This document shows positions 39,048-46,505 of a stretch of 64,000 nt of DNA, one piece after another. Positions within the stretch are counted from its first letter, which is position 1. Every line of letters starts with the position of its first letter. The stretch spans positions 29,541,560 through 29,605,559 of the forward strand of contig CM055823.1 in assembly GCA_029582265.1 (NCBI GenBank), read 5' to 3'. A program made the position numbers and the translations under genes. The notes beneath the pieces were generated by a model, which did no database searches, was not told where the DNA came from, and saw only the letters and a list, made by a program, of their open reading frames with translations. Source of the DNA: Zoroaster sp. YZ-2022 (lineage: Eukaryota > Echinodermata > Asteroidea > Forcipulatida > Zoroasteridae).

Positions 39048-39864
39048 TGTGGACTTATATAGCGCACGTATCCACCAACTAAGTGGTGCTCAAGGCGCAT
39101 TATATTATTACCCCTGGCTCATAAGGCTCATAAATCATTCCTGAAGCCATCTCAGCTCCCTGGGGAGTATACAGCTCAATTGCTGCCATTACAGCGCATA
39201 TAGGGCTAATCAACCAACTCTGCCCTCACAGGTACCCATTTAACCCCTGGGTGGAGAGAAGCAATTATGGTTAAGTGTCTTGCTCAAGGATACAAGTGTC
39301 ACGGCCGGGATTCGAACCCACATTCTGCTGCTAACACCAGAACTTGAGTCCGGTAAGCTAGGGTCTATTTACCAAAAAAAAAGTCTCTGGTTTCTGGTCT
39401 ACACGCACGTTGACTCAGACCCGCGCATCAGCATTTTTAATGTTCTTTTTTTTTGGCGATAAAACGATGTCCAATTGCAGCCAAAATTACTGGAATCGAT
39501 TGGAATTCTGCCGTGCTGTGCTTTAAATGACTTTTTCACATAGGGGTATGAACGTTTCCCCGATTTGTGAGGCCTCTCTTATCCACCATACTTTGTATGT
39601 GGTATATTTGGCCACTGCATATACCTGTATCACATATTTCCCTGTTGGCAAAAAAAAAGATTACCCCCCCCCCCCAAAAAAAGCATGTCACCACACCGAT
39701 TTTGAAGCCGAACGATGACCAGAAATTGGAGACTTTTTTGGGGGGCCTACGTGCCACATGTACAGAACACCAACCTCTTTGTTGAATTCTTGTAATTTGT
39801 TGCAGATATCAGCCTCATTTCCTGCATCAAATGCTGGAATCATGGATACGATTAGTGCTTCCAT
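18521..39864 (-). CDS. RIC8A: Ric-8 / synembryn, chaperone and exchange factor for G-alpha, complete, 14 coding exons
   Basis: Cytosolic armadillo-like protein that folds nascent G-alpha subunits and promotes their nucleotide exchange. Exons in transcript order: 39864-39775, 38889-38842, 37624-37429, 37075-37006, 36023-35942, 32977-32925, 32330-31985, 31636-31539, 29077-28921, 26824-26714, 25584-25434, 24806-24659, 19607-19488 and 18644-18521. All have GT/AG borders and phases agree, giving 1794 nt or 597 residues; vertebrate RIC8A is about 530. Diagnostic segments are [61 protein letters not shown] and [19 protein letters not shown]. The extra length is mostly a Ser/Thr/Ala-rich insert in exon 7. 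The start is the first ATG in the open frame. Invertebrates usually have one Ric-8, so the symbol marks the family and not a choice between RIC8A and RIC8B. Confidence 0.95.
18780..18965 (-). mobile_element. tRNA-derived SINE (family 2), fragment
   Basis: On the minus strand a B box (GGGTTCAATTCCC) is followed by ACAGACACTCGGAAAGCACC and GAGTATACAG. The same order occurs at 31345-31500, which keeps the A box. Confidence 0.65.
19380..19480 (-). repeat. Family E repeat fragment
   Basis: Shares TTCTTTCAAGAA and GAAATCAGGAAAAATC-type sequence with the family E block at 27270-27350. Confidence 0.45.
19741..20155 (-). pseudogene. Penelope-like element 3' end: GIY-YIG remnant plus structured motif
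   Basis: On the minus strand, about 20140-20045 translates to [20 protein letters not shown] and on to DIWRPLLR. This resembles the C-terminal end of the GIY-YIG endonuclease domain of Penelope-like retroelements. Stops follow, then the motif CTGAGGACGATCAG to CTGATCGAAACGTCGAG (19808-19770) and a second hairpin AGTTCTTTTCAGAACT. Reverse transcriptase sequence is absent: a LINE begins at about 20156. Confidence 0.55.
20156..24065 (+). pseudogene. L2/CR1-type LINE with 2A-like motif, decayed
   Basis: Reading frames are broken by shifts and stops but follow LINE order. An N-terminal protein begins near 20525 and contains [11 protein letters not shown] at about 20710-20742. Endonuclease sequence at about 21060-21190 includes [16 protein letters not shown] and ISETGF. 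Reverse transcriptase pieces lie at 22400-23230: [11 protein letters not shown], a VPQGSVL-type motif and YADDTA. A C-terminal segment at 23440-23625 has [14 protein letters not shown] and LKELHWLPV. The 3' end, CGCCTTGAGCGCCC to GCGCGCTACAAATC, leads to a short (ATT)n tail. It lies antisense in the Ric-8 intron between 24659 and 19607. Confidence 0.85.
20710..20742 (+). other. 2A-like motif in the LINE N-terminal ORF
   Basis: Encodes [13 protein letters not shown]. The D-I-x-x-N-P-G-P frame is that of 2A-type co-translational separation peptides, known from N-terminal ORFs of some echinoderm and lancelet LINEs. The usual Glu of DxExNPGP is Asn here, which may reduce or abolish activity. Confidence 0.6.
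24163..24231 (-). ncRNA. Penelope-associated structured motif, copy 3
   Basis: Minus strand: CTGAAGACACTCAG, AGCATA, CTGATCGAAACATTGAG, then GGTTCTTTTCAAAACC. It has the same orientation as the copy at 19741-19808. The two flank the LINE and may be the two ends of one Penelope-like element. Confidence 0.4.
24385..24600 (-). repeat. CAACAAGGTCGTA element (family F), minus copy
   Basis: Contains CAACAAGGTCGTA and its inverse TACGACCTTGTTGC, plus GTTCATCCTGGAACTCTGTA. This block is inverted at 29560-29640 and further on, where the unit is tandemly amplified. Another part, ATGCAACAAGGTC, matches the far end near 30470. Confidence 0.7.
25020..25371. mobile_element. TTAA-MITE (family G)
   Basis: Ends CCTAGGGAGTTAGGGTTAA on the right. 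It contains AAATCCTCCAAAATCCTC and its inverse, and ACATGTACATCCATG. It is an inverted copy of the element at 40191-40558. The left TTAA is uncertain. Confidence 0.6.
25690..26340 (+). pseudogene. Decayed LINE 3' coding fragment
   Basis: Broken frames read [18 protein letters not shown] then [10 protein letters not shown], and later [14 protein letters not shown]. The pattern resembles C-terminal regions of non-LTR retrotransposon polyproteins. The clade is not certain. The sequence TATATAGGATTCTAGCCAGC at its end recurs inverted near 35120-35155. Confidence 0.5.
26935..27355 (-). repeat. Family E repeat, full-length minus copy
   Basis: Reverse copy of 11590-11985: GGGAGGGATCTTGTCAAGAC on the left, CTTCTTTCTTTCCTTGGTGG in the middle, AGGCAAAGGGAGATTTGTAC on the right. 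Confidence 0.7.
27464..28665. repeat. hAT-like MITE end amplified into a compound minisatellite
   Basis: The left end, CAGGCCTCCCAGTG at 27466, is the exact inverse of CACTGGGAGGCCTG, which is repeated about 12 times from 27841. Each unit of about 60-100 bp consists of TTTTATAGG sub-repeats followed by CACTGGGAGGCCTGCATAAC and ATTATGGATTGACGATTGC. The repeated unit includes sequence outside the inverted end. AACATTAT occurs next to both ends, a possible 8-bp target duplication. It lies in a Ric-8 intron. Confidence 0.85.
29130..29615. repeat. Minisatellite, 55-bp unit with internal dyad
   Basis: About 8.5 copies of a unit carrying CAACAAGGTCGTA, a short A/T spacer and its near-perfect inverse GACCTTGTTG, so each unit can fold on itself. 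It is embedded in a family F element. It begins about 55 bp upstream of the acceptor of Ric-8 exon 9 (29077-28921). Confidence 0.93.
29847..30460. mobile_element. hAT-type MITE with 8-bp TSD
   Basis: Perfect 14-bp inverted ends CAGGGTTGTAGCTA / TAGCTACAACCCTG, bounded by TTCACATA at 29839-29846 and 30461-30468. The interior is rich in CCGACCGG and CGGTCGG words and later CAACGTTTGC repeats. No coding capacity. It is nested in a family F element: GACCTTGTTGCATTTTTCAG follows on the right. Confidence 0.92.
30500..31330. other. Ric-8 intron, mostly unassigned
   Basis: A/T-rich intron. The part near 31080-31140 has GCATGTAACCAAACCGAGGC, which resembles the family D interior; the rest has no recognisable element. 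Confidence 0.4.
31345..31500 (+). mobile_element. tRNA-derived SINE (family 2)
   Basis: An A box-like TGGTCGAGAGGTTAAGAC and B box GGGTTTGAATCCC lie in tRNA spacing, followed by ACAGACACTCGAAAAGCACC and GAGTATACAG. It lies about 40 bp beyond the donor of Ric-8 exon 8 (31539). Confidence 0.75.
31690..31907. mobile_element. AAAGGGACA-TIR MITE, complete 218-bp copy
   Basis: Ends AAAGGGACAATACCGTCACG and CGTGACGATAGTGTCCCTTT are inverted. The next 20-25 bases (AACAGGGCATGGAATCAG and its inverse) extend the arms. It reads as the reference copy for 515-1054 and 61290-61483. Confidence 0.8.
32406..32850. mobile_element. TTAA-MITE with internal about 119-bp tandem repeat (family H)
   Basis: Starts TTAACCCTATCCACCCCAAA and ends GGGGGTTAGGGTTAA. 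It contains about 3 copies of a unit with GGACTCGGTACTGTATAGCC, CAGGGATACTTTACATGG and TCCAACAGTTGGGTGGTAG. An inverted relative with about 5 copies lies at 38176-38831. Confidence 0.8.
33148..34585. mobile_element. 1.4-kb hAT-like element, copy 1
   Basis: Ends CAGGGTTCGACC and GGGAAAACCCTG. Near both ends are GGCGAGTCAAAA or GGCGAGTGAAAA words. A close copy lies at 56194-57617. No transposase frame is seen. No target duplication is visible here, although the right flank re-enters RTE LINE sequence at once. Confidence 0.7.
34586..35050 (+). pseudogene. RTE-type LINE 3' fragment
   Basis: An open frame reads [20 protein letters not shown], then [39 protein letters not shown] and a stop at 35024-35026, then (GAT)n. 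This is the C-terminal end of an RTE-class polyprotein with the usual short-repeat tail. The 5' side is cut off at the hAT-like element. It is not a host gene. Confidence 0.8.
35095..35432. other. Ric-8 intron segment
   Basis: Carries GGCTGGCTAGAATCCTATAT (inverse of sequence at 26262) at its left end; the rest has no recognised feature. Confidence 0.4.
35433..35732. mobile_element. TTAA-MITE (family G-like)
   Basis: Starts TTAACCCTAACCACCCCAAA and ends CTAGGGGGTTAGGGTTAA. Internal runs of AAAATCCTCCAAAATCC and the inverse TTTTGGAGGATTCAGG are present. Confidence 0.75.
36053..36768 (+). mobile_element. Family A TTAA-MITE split by a SINE
   Basis: TTAACCCTTCTGTGTCTGC begins the element; GCAGCTATAATAGTAGGGTTAA ends it. 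A family 1 SINE lies inside at 36296-36684. The right end shows the ancestral state of the terminal sequence that is amplified in the array at 8079-11003. Confidence 0.8.
36296..36684 (+). mobile_element. tRNA-derived SINE (family 1), most complete copy
   Basis: A box-like GGTCGAGCGGTTTAGTGC, B box GGGTTCGAATCCC, shared body, then GCGCCTTGAGCACC and GGCGGATATGTGCGCTATAT followed by (CAC)n(ATT)n. The tail matches the 3' end of the LINE at 24000-24065. Confidence 0.88.
37076..37302. other. Ric-8 intron 3, right part
   Basis: Short intron stretch with no recognised element other than the structured motif that starts at 37303. Confidence 0.4.
37303..37380 (+). ncRNA. Penelope-associated structured motif, copy 4
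   Basis: ATGAAGATGATAAGGGCATA, CTGATCGAAATGCTGAATTG, then AGTTCTTTTCGGAACT and TTACTACTCAA. Plus orientation. The first bases of the CTGANGA element are altered, so this copy would be inactive as a ribozyme. Confidence 0.4.
37671..37797. repeat. 10-bp tandem repeat (CAAGACGCAA), about 12 copies
   Basis: CAAGACGCAA alternates with a CAAGATGCAA variant. It lies 45-170 bp upstream of the acceptor of Ric-8 exon 3 (37624), between the branch region and intron body, in transcript sense as a TTGCGTCTTG pyrimidine-rich run. Confidence 0.95.
38176..38831. mobile_element. TTAA-MITE with about 5 copies of an internal repeat (family H)
   Basis: Begins TTAACCCCAACTCCC and ends GGTTAGGGGTAGTTAGTGTTAA. 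The repeated unit has GAGTCCATCAAAATACAAC, CACCCAACTGTTGGACTTAG and CCCTGTCTGGGCTATACAG. It ends 11 bp from the donor side of Ric-8 exon 2. Confidence 0.8.
39013..39362 (-). mobile_element. tRNA-derived SINE (family 1), minus copy truncated at its head
   Basis: The (ATT)n tail, GTGCGCTATATAAGTCCACAC tail region and body are present on the minus strand. The tRNA-like head stops at the family D MITE boundary near 39363, before the A box is complete. Confidence 0.85.
39366..39749. mobile_element. Family D MITE, copy 3
   Basis: Ends AAGTCTCTGGTTTCTGGTC and GACCAGAAATTGGAGACTTT are inverted. Shares GGGGTATGAACGTTTCCCC with the other copies. It interrupts the head of the adjacent SINE and lies only 25 bp beyond the donor of Ric-8 exon 1. 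Confidence 0.8.
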
Positions 39865-40190
39865 AGTGAATACTTCCACTGTCACTCCGTTATGATGCAA
39901 TACAGTCCTAAATGTTGTACATGTATGTATACTGCAGTAAACAGGTTCGGGAGCTATGTACAGTCTTGGGCTTGGCTAAACTTGATTCAATGGTTTGTCG
40001 AGAGTAAGTTCAGTGAGTTTGTGTTGTGGGCTGACTATCGTGCTACAGTATGTCAATAATGAAAGATTTCACACGCTTGCTGGCAACAGAATTGCCGTCA
40101 TCCACAGTGGGACATTTCGTAGTGCGTAGTCTTACAGAGATGTAAGACAATTACTGAAAACCTGCAAGTATAAACAGCGACAAAAAAGCA
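39865..40190. other. Ric-8 5' flank, promoter region not resolved
   Basis: Upstream of the ATG at 39864-39862 (minus strand). No TATA or CpG-rich core could be picked with confidence. Confidence 0.3.
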
Positions 40191-40558
40191 TTAACCCTAA
40201 CTCCCTAGGCCCATTTGCTTACACATAACCTGAATCCTCCAAAATCCTTCAGTAGTAAAGCAAGCACATGACATGTATGCACACATGTGTTTCTAATCTG
40301 TGATACATGTACATGGCCAGGGACCCTCCCTGCATGCATGGAGCAATAAACAGTGTCCACTGACCCAAGCACTGACCTTGCAATCACTACAACAAACATG
40401 GATGTACATGTACCATGGAAAGGCAAGTTTGCCTAATAACCTCAATCCTCCAAAATCCTTCACTTTAGCAAAGAGCATGTAGCATGTAACCTCAATCCTT
40501 CAAAATCATTCACTTTAGCAAAGAGGATTTTTGAGAATTTTTGGAGGATTTGGGTTAA
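40191..40558. mobile_element. TTAA-MITE (family G), plus copy
   Basis: Begins TTAACCCTAACTCCCTAGGC and ends TTGGAGGATTTGGGTTAA. It is the inverse of 25020-25371 over the ACATGTACATGGCCAGGG to TTGCCTAATAACCTC region. Confidence 0.75.
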
Positions 40559-40724
40559 CGTTACAAATTAATAATCTAGAGATGCAGTCCAGAAATTTAC
40601 CAAAAATATAGAATGATGTAATGACTAATGTCGTGTTCAGGCTAGTGCTGAATCTGGTGCTTGACGCTGGTAATAATACGGCCCTACAGTCAGTAACAGA
40701 GTGATGTTAGGGCAGGACTCAGCC

Positions 40725-41921
40725 TTAACCCTTAGACTGCCGCCAACGTACTAGTACGTGGAAAAATTTCCGAATCCACACGCCGCCAACGTACTAGTAC
40801 GTTTTGTATATCACCCAATTTGTAGTGCCCCCTACGGTAATAATTAGAACTATATCCTTCTGGCAGATGGGTTTTAGCGTAGATGATGACCAAGGTCATT
40901 CTGTAAAACCGGCTGTGATTGGCTAGTTTGTGAATTCTGTACTCTATTCAGCGAATCACAATCTTGTAAACAAAACTGCGTAACGTGGATTTAAAAAATG
41001 GCGGCGCCCATGAAAAACAAGTGACATGAGCGAAATCGGATGACATTACGTGAAGTTTTGGACGAAATAGAGCATGATTCTGACTCTAATCTTGTGTTCA
41101 TAGTAAATCGGAAAGTGAAGTGGACAGTGGGGATGAACTTGAGAGCGATTTTAGTGAGTATGATCCTGGTTTTCACGGCCAAAATGACAGTAATGATGGG
41201 GATGCCCTGGATACTGATGATAGCGATAGATCCAGGTCCCCTGTGAATAACCATGCTGCTCCTAACGTAGGCCTACTGCGGGGCCGTGGCCCTGGGCGTC
41301 CAGGTAGGGCTCGAGGGAGACCCAGGACTCGAGCCAGGGGCCGTGGGAGGGCTGCTGCTGCTGCTGCCAATCGAGCCCAGGTTCATGCTGATGATGGCTG
41401 GATAATCGACAATTCAGCTTGAATTATAGACATCGTGTAATATTGTGAAATTTAGTGAAAAATGGCCGGCTAGAGGATACGGAATTATAATATAAAAGTG
41501 ATGAAAATAATGCCAAATTATGAATAATATTCACCAAAGAGGAGAGGGGTAAACGCCAGTGATTGCAGAACTTAGGTTATTGAAACATAAACTGAAAGAA
41601 ATGTTCAATTTTGTATTTTTAGGACAAGTGTCATGACAGGGCAACAGATAGCGAAACACGGAAAAACATGAATTTTCAGGTCTGGATGATGGAAAATGAC
41701 ATTTTGTTCAGAAAAATGTCACTATCCTGTTGCTTTTGAGAATTATAAGGCCTAGAGACTATAAATAAACAAGAAAAAAGACATACTGTGAATATTTGGA
41801 CATGTTTTATTGAATAAAATTAGCTTGATTTATACATGGTGTAATTTTGTGAAATTTTGTGAAAAATGGCCGGCTGGAGGACGCGGAATTATTTACAAGT
41901 GGCTGGCAGTCTAAGGGTTAA
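40725..41921 (+). mobile_element. piggyBac-type element, internally deleted
   Basis: TTAA plus CCCTTAGACTGCC on the left and GGCAGTCTAAGGG plus TTAA on the right make 13-bp perfect inverted ends inside TTAA. Subterminal sequence on the left has two copies of CGCCAACGTACTAGTACGT. On the right, a block of about 60 bp (AAAAATGGCCGGCT to CGGAATTAT) occurs twice, 400 bp apart. The interior holds only an N-terminal transposase-like piece, so the copy is non-autonomous. Confidence 0.9.
41040..41422 (+). pseudogene. N-terminal remnant of a piggyBac transposase
   Basis: ATG at 41040 opens MTLREVLDEIEHDSDSNL. After a frame change near 41105 the sequence continues SESEVDSGDELESDF, then an acidic Asp/Ser stretch and an Arg/Gly-rich tract, and stops at 41420-41422. 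Acidic disordered N-termini are usual in piggyBac transposases. The catalytic DDD domain and Cys-rich end are absent, and no host homologue is recognised. Confidence 0.6.
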
Positions 41922-42030
41922 GGATTGAGAGGGCACTTTGGCCTTCGCTGCTTCAAAATTTCAATGCCAACCAAAGGGGGCATTATGGCCAACTCTTCTA
42001 GGGCCAACCATTCTACGGCCAATACACTGG

Positions 42031-42415
42031 ACTCCCTCCGTATCCTTGGCCCTAGTAGTGCATGTACAGAAATTGAGTGATTTAAAAAAAAAATTATCTG
42101 CTAATTATTACAAGCTAAAACTTAGTAATTAGGTAACCTCGTCCAAGCAGACACTTTTGGCATAAAATCCATTATTATAGAATATCACACTTTCATGAAA
42201 TTTTCGAAACATTTTTGAAATTTAAAAAATAATAGGCCTAATAAAATTTAAATTTCACCAAAATTACCGATCTCACAATTTAGTGAACTTTATGCCAAAT
42301 GTTTCTGCTTGGGCAAGCTTACCTAATCACAAAATTTTAGATCATAATATTTAACAGATCAAAAGTTTTTGTACATGTGTGGGGTTAGGGCCAAGGATAT
42401 GGAGCTGGAGGGAAT
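42031..42415. mobile_element. MITE with CTCCCTCC inverted ends
   Basis: Left ACTCCCTCCGTATCCTTGGC and right GCCAAGGATATGGAGCTGG then AGGGA are inverted, with TACATGTG-type subterminal sequence also inverted. The interior is A/T-rich. Confidence 0.6.
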
Positions 42416-43194
42416 CTTGCCCCACCAGTGTGGCACGGACCTGTATCCTTAGCCACACGTTGGTCTCATTCCGCTAACGGCGGTTTTTCGAAATTCCAGG
42501 CGCTGAAATTGACGATATTTGCGACTATTTTGACAGACTAGATACGTTCCTTACATGTTTAACTATCTAGGCGCCCCCAAAAAATGGTGATTTTACTTAC
42601 ATTTTATATTTCGTGACATAGGCCCGAAAAATTACAAGACGATCGGCATTGTGCAGGTTTCAACGAGGACGGCTATCTTGAATGTATGAAGAGTGTTGAA
42701 CAGGAAAACAACTTGCGCGCGAGCAATTTTACGACGACTGTTTTATGTGTGCACATACATGTACTTGCTGTATTTTAGCGCGTGAAGTATTCCGTTTCAG
42801 GGTTGCACGTGTTGTCGGTAGTCAGAACATTTTTTTGTGCTGAACATGTGATTTAAAATTTAAAAATAAAATATATATAATTGAAATGAAATATTAATAA
42901 TAAAAATAAATAGATATTTTGTCAGATAAAACAATCATTCTGAGTGTTTTTATTTTATTTTTATTTTTTTTGGTTTTTTGTTTCGTTTTTTATTGATTTA
43001 CAAAAATGGTGGAACCATATAATATTGTTATTATTTATAGTAATAGTATGTAACACTATAATATTTCATTTAAATTATTAGTGAAATTTTTATTTTGTTT
43101 AAAATTACTATTTAAAATTAGTATTAAACTATTGTAATTAATAATAGACTGTTTATTACATTATCATTTTATTTTAATGAACATTCTCTCTTGT

Positions 43195-43549
43195 TTTATA
43201 ATAATAATAATGTGTGGACTTATATAGCGCACGTATCCACCAACTGAGTGGTGCTCAAGGCGCATATTATTACCCCTACTCATAAGGCTCATAAATCATT
43301 CCTGAAACCATCTCAGCTCCCTGGGGAGTATACAGCTCAATTGCTGCCATTACAGCGCATATAGGGCTAATCAACCAACTCTGCCCTCACAGGTACCCAT
43401 TTAACCCCTGGGTGGAGAGAAGCAATTATGGTTAAGTGTCTTGCTCAAGGACACAAGTGTCATGGCCGGGATTCGAACCCACATTCTGCTGCTAACACCA
43501 GAACTTGAGTCCGGTAAGCTAGACCGCTCGGCCACGACACTCCATGCAC
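43195..43549 (-). mobile_element. tRNA-derived SINE (family 1), minus copy
   Basis: Complete from the (ATT)n tail at 43200 through the LINE-like tail, body, B box and A box (GACCGCTCGGCCAC on +) ending near 43545. It lies inside the long-inverted-repeat element. Confidence 0.88.
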
Positions 43550-43718
43550 GCACAGTTAAATAACCTGGTATATAATAGTTAAAAGGGGATGAACTTACCA
43601 TACAGTACAGTTAATTTGATAAAACTGCTCGATGTTAGTTTCTTTAAAGTTTATATCGGCGACATCACGTGGTCATATCTCTGCGCGCTAAAATACAGCA
43701 AGTACGTGCACACATAAA

Positions 43719-44181
43719 TAGGCAGTTTCATGAAGATTTGAAGTTGCTTCAATGCTTTTAAATATCATATCACTGGATAGAACAAAAAATTATAAAGAAA
43801 ATGAGGGGTCAATGGTCATGATAGGTTAACCCTATGCAAAGTTACGAATTTTTGTTGATTTAAATATTTGGTAATTTTTAAGATCCAGTTTCATTTGAAA
43901 AGTTGTGACCGAATTTGCCTGCAATGTATCCTTGTAGTACTAACAAAGTCTATTTTGCGCAAGTTGCACTGTTTTTGTGCCAACGTTACAGTTGGCATGG
44001 ACTGATGAATTAAGATAACCACGATGTGTAGTATCCATTAATCGACACTAGAAGTGACTACATTCGTAGACTATCCTTTATATTAGAATTTTACCATGAA
44101 AGTTCGGCGGGTCACAACTTCGACAGAAAAAAAGGATATGAAAAATAGCGCCACCATCGGCGGTTTGCGTGAATCTGCCTA
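43719..44181. mobile_element. Nested TIR element with 7-bp target duplication
   Basis: Inverted ends TAGGCAGTTTCATGAA and TGCGTGAATCTGCCTA, flanked by ACATAAA at 43712-43718 and 44182-44188. The other arm of the host element (near 42740) lacks the insertion and shows the empty site. Confidence 0.75.
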
Positions 44182-44713
44182 ACATAAAACAACCATCGTA
44201 AAATTGTTGCACGCGCAAGTTGTTTTCCCGTTCAACACTCTTCATACATTCAAGATGGCCGTCCTCGTTGAAACCTGCACAATGCCGATCGTCTTGTAAT
44301 TTTTTTGGGCCAAAATGTCACGAAATTTTAATGTAAGTGAAATCACCATTTTTTTATGGGCGCCTAGATAGTTAAACATGTAAGGAATGTATCTAGTCTG
44401 TCAAAATGGTTGCAAATATCGTCAATTTCAGCGCCTGGAATTTAGAGAAAAAAAACGCCATTAGCCGAGGTACGACCAACGTGTGGCTAAGGATAGGCCA
44501 AGGGGGCGTGTCCATGCCACACTGGTGGGGCAAGAGGGAGTCCAGTGTGCATTGGTCCTGGCCTAACTTAGAATGGGGCTATGGCTGTGGTGACCGCAGT
44601 TAAGATCAAGGCACTATAAGGGGTTAGTTACTTACGGCCTATTCTTATCTCATTCTGGAAGTAGGGGTCTGTCCTTGCTCTAACGTTAGACTATGGTCTA
44701 TGCTTCGACAGTG

Positions 44714-45365
44714 CCAGTGGTAGGTATGTGAAGAAAATATTCAAAGTGAACCAATACCAATGCAATAGTACCACTGGAAAGAGCTTGAAAAATCCTACAC
44801 AGTGGTACCAAAATTATTGAGATATCTTAATTGATAAGGAAATTACAAGCATTTGAAGCTCGTTAATTAGCGTCATTTATCTTAAGGTACTTGAATAGAA
44901 TTTTGTGACCGAAAACGCGACTTTTTTGAATAAAAACGCTTGATTTTCGGCTCCCGTTCATGCCGATTGCCCCCAGACGACCCAGCTGCGACCGGGTCGC
45001 GTCAGACTGTGGGTAAGTCAATTTTTTTTTGGACCCATAAAATACAATGAAACTTTGGGATTTTAAAGATGAAATAACAACAATAATGTAGACTTACCTT
45101 TCAATAACGTAGGATTGGGCCTTAGAGTGGTATTTGTGCCGTCAAAACAGTGATTTCTTCAACTTTTCCAGCGAAGGTCAAAACATTCCAAAAATCAAAC
45201 ATGGCGGATGTAAGAGGGGATTTTCCACTACGTCATCATCGTCTACAGCCAATCAGAATGCGAATTTATGGGGATTTCCCCAGCGCGCATGACGCGATGC
45301 GGAACAGAAATCGGGCAGAAAATATCGGCCGCGATCGATGCGTATCTTCACATACCTACCAGTGG
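44714..45365. mobile_element. TIR element GTAGGTATGTGA, copy 1
   Basis: Left CCAGTGGTAGGTATGTGAAG, right CTTCACATACCTACCAGTGG: 19 of 20 positions inverted. The right half has AAACATGGCGGATG, CACTACGTCATCATCG and several CpG sites. No transposase is seen. Confidence 0.75.
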
Positions 45366-45394
45366 TTAAAGTAAACAAAACAACAGGCCTATAT

Positions 45395-46505
45395 TTAGGT
45401 ATGTGACAAAACGCGTCAGTACACGCTGTGTTTTCGGCCCTGTCAATGGTGACCGCATTTTGCGGCTATGCTTTTGTGCTGTTTTATTTTTGGCCGGATA
45501 CCAGTTAACCAGGGGCATCCTCAGCAAAGTTAATTGTTCAGTGAGATAGAGGAAATCATACGCTACAACCTCTGCTCAATTTTTTTGGTTATGCGATACG
45601 TTAAAGTTGGGTTACGTGCATTTGAAAAATTCATCCGAGAAAGTCAGCGTAATTCTACCCGAGGTTAAGTTAGATTTCGTTTAAAAACATATACATTCTT
45701 ACATTTATGCATGGATTTACAAAACCTGAAAATATAAAGGTAATTGTACGATTCCCACACCCTTCTTTTTAATCCGCAATAATTGTTTCATATGATTATC
45801 GATAGGCATCGGTCATGTCGGTGCACACAAACATGGCGGTTACACGCGTGATCGAAAAATGGCCTACATGAAATGTAGACGTCATACGCGTCACAGATAC
45901 TCGCCATATATGGGAATTTTCATGAATGAAATTTCCGCTCATTAGCATATACTTTCCATGAGTCACTCGCTGCGTCTTTACTTCGATAGAGCTCGTGACG
46001 ATCTTTCTAATGGTACCAAAATCTTACGATTTGGGCGTTTTCTTAAATTTTTTCTGGAATTTCTTTGATTTCAACCCGAGGATCAACAACTTGCGGATTC
46101 GTTGCCAATGGTCATCACACTAATTGACAAATTAATCAATTGTGTTTACTGATTGTTAATCAATATCAATTATCATAACATAATCATAATGTATAGTCAT
46201 TGTAATGTCTTTTGTGAAATTTTTATGAGATTCTGACTTGTAATAAGAAAGTTACAGTGCACCAAAGTAAATAGAGTCATGACGTACCCCAAATAATGGT
46301 CACAAATTTTCTTATGTTTTTCTTGATTTTTGGAGGCCGAAATTTCACCACCAATTCCCGAGTTTAAAATAAATGTAACTCTATTAAATTTTCACCTAGA
46401 ACAGTGATCTATACATCATTTTAAAGTTCTCTTTAAGCTCTTTACACTGGTATCCATTTCAGTTAAATTGGGTGAAGTTTGAAATTTTTGTCACATACCT
46501 ACTAT
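45395..46505. mobile_element. TIR element GTAGGTATGTGA, copy 2 (different interior)
   Basis: Left TTAGGTATGTGACAAAA, right TTTTTGTCACATACCTA. The interior differs from copy 1 but also contains AAACATGGCGGTTACACG. No open frame is recognised. Confidence 0.6.

Larger units (their letters stand above)
42416..44534. mobile_element. Element with long inverted arms, over 370 bp each
   Basis: Left arm 42416-42790 (CTTGCCCCACCAGTGTGGC to TATTTTAGCGCG) is repeated inverted on the right (GCGCTAAAATACAGCAAGTA to GCCACACTGGTGGGGCAAG). The arms contain sequence resembling a promoter: ACATTCAAGATGGCCG with CpG-containing flanks. The right arm is split by a nested element at 43719-44181. The region between the arms is A/T-rich (42840-43190) and also holds a SINE at 43195-43549. 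No open frame is recognised. Confidence 0.75.

Noticed and set aside
41120..41422. Acidic and Arg/Gly-rich 100-codon frame as a host nuclear protein
   Set aside because: It lies entirely between piggyBac inverted ends and continues a frame opened by the ATG at 41040; better explained as a transposase remnant.
45190..45374. ATGGCGGAT followed by GTAAGAGG as a first coding exon
   Set aside because: It looks like a start codon and donor, but it is inside a TIR element. No following exon of any known gene could be found.
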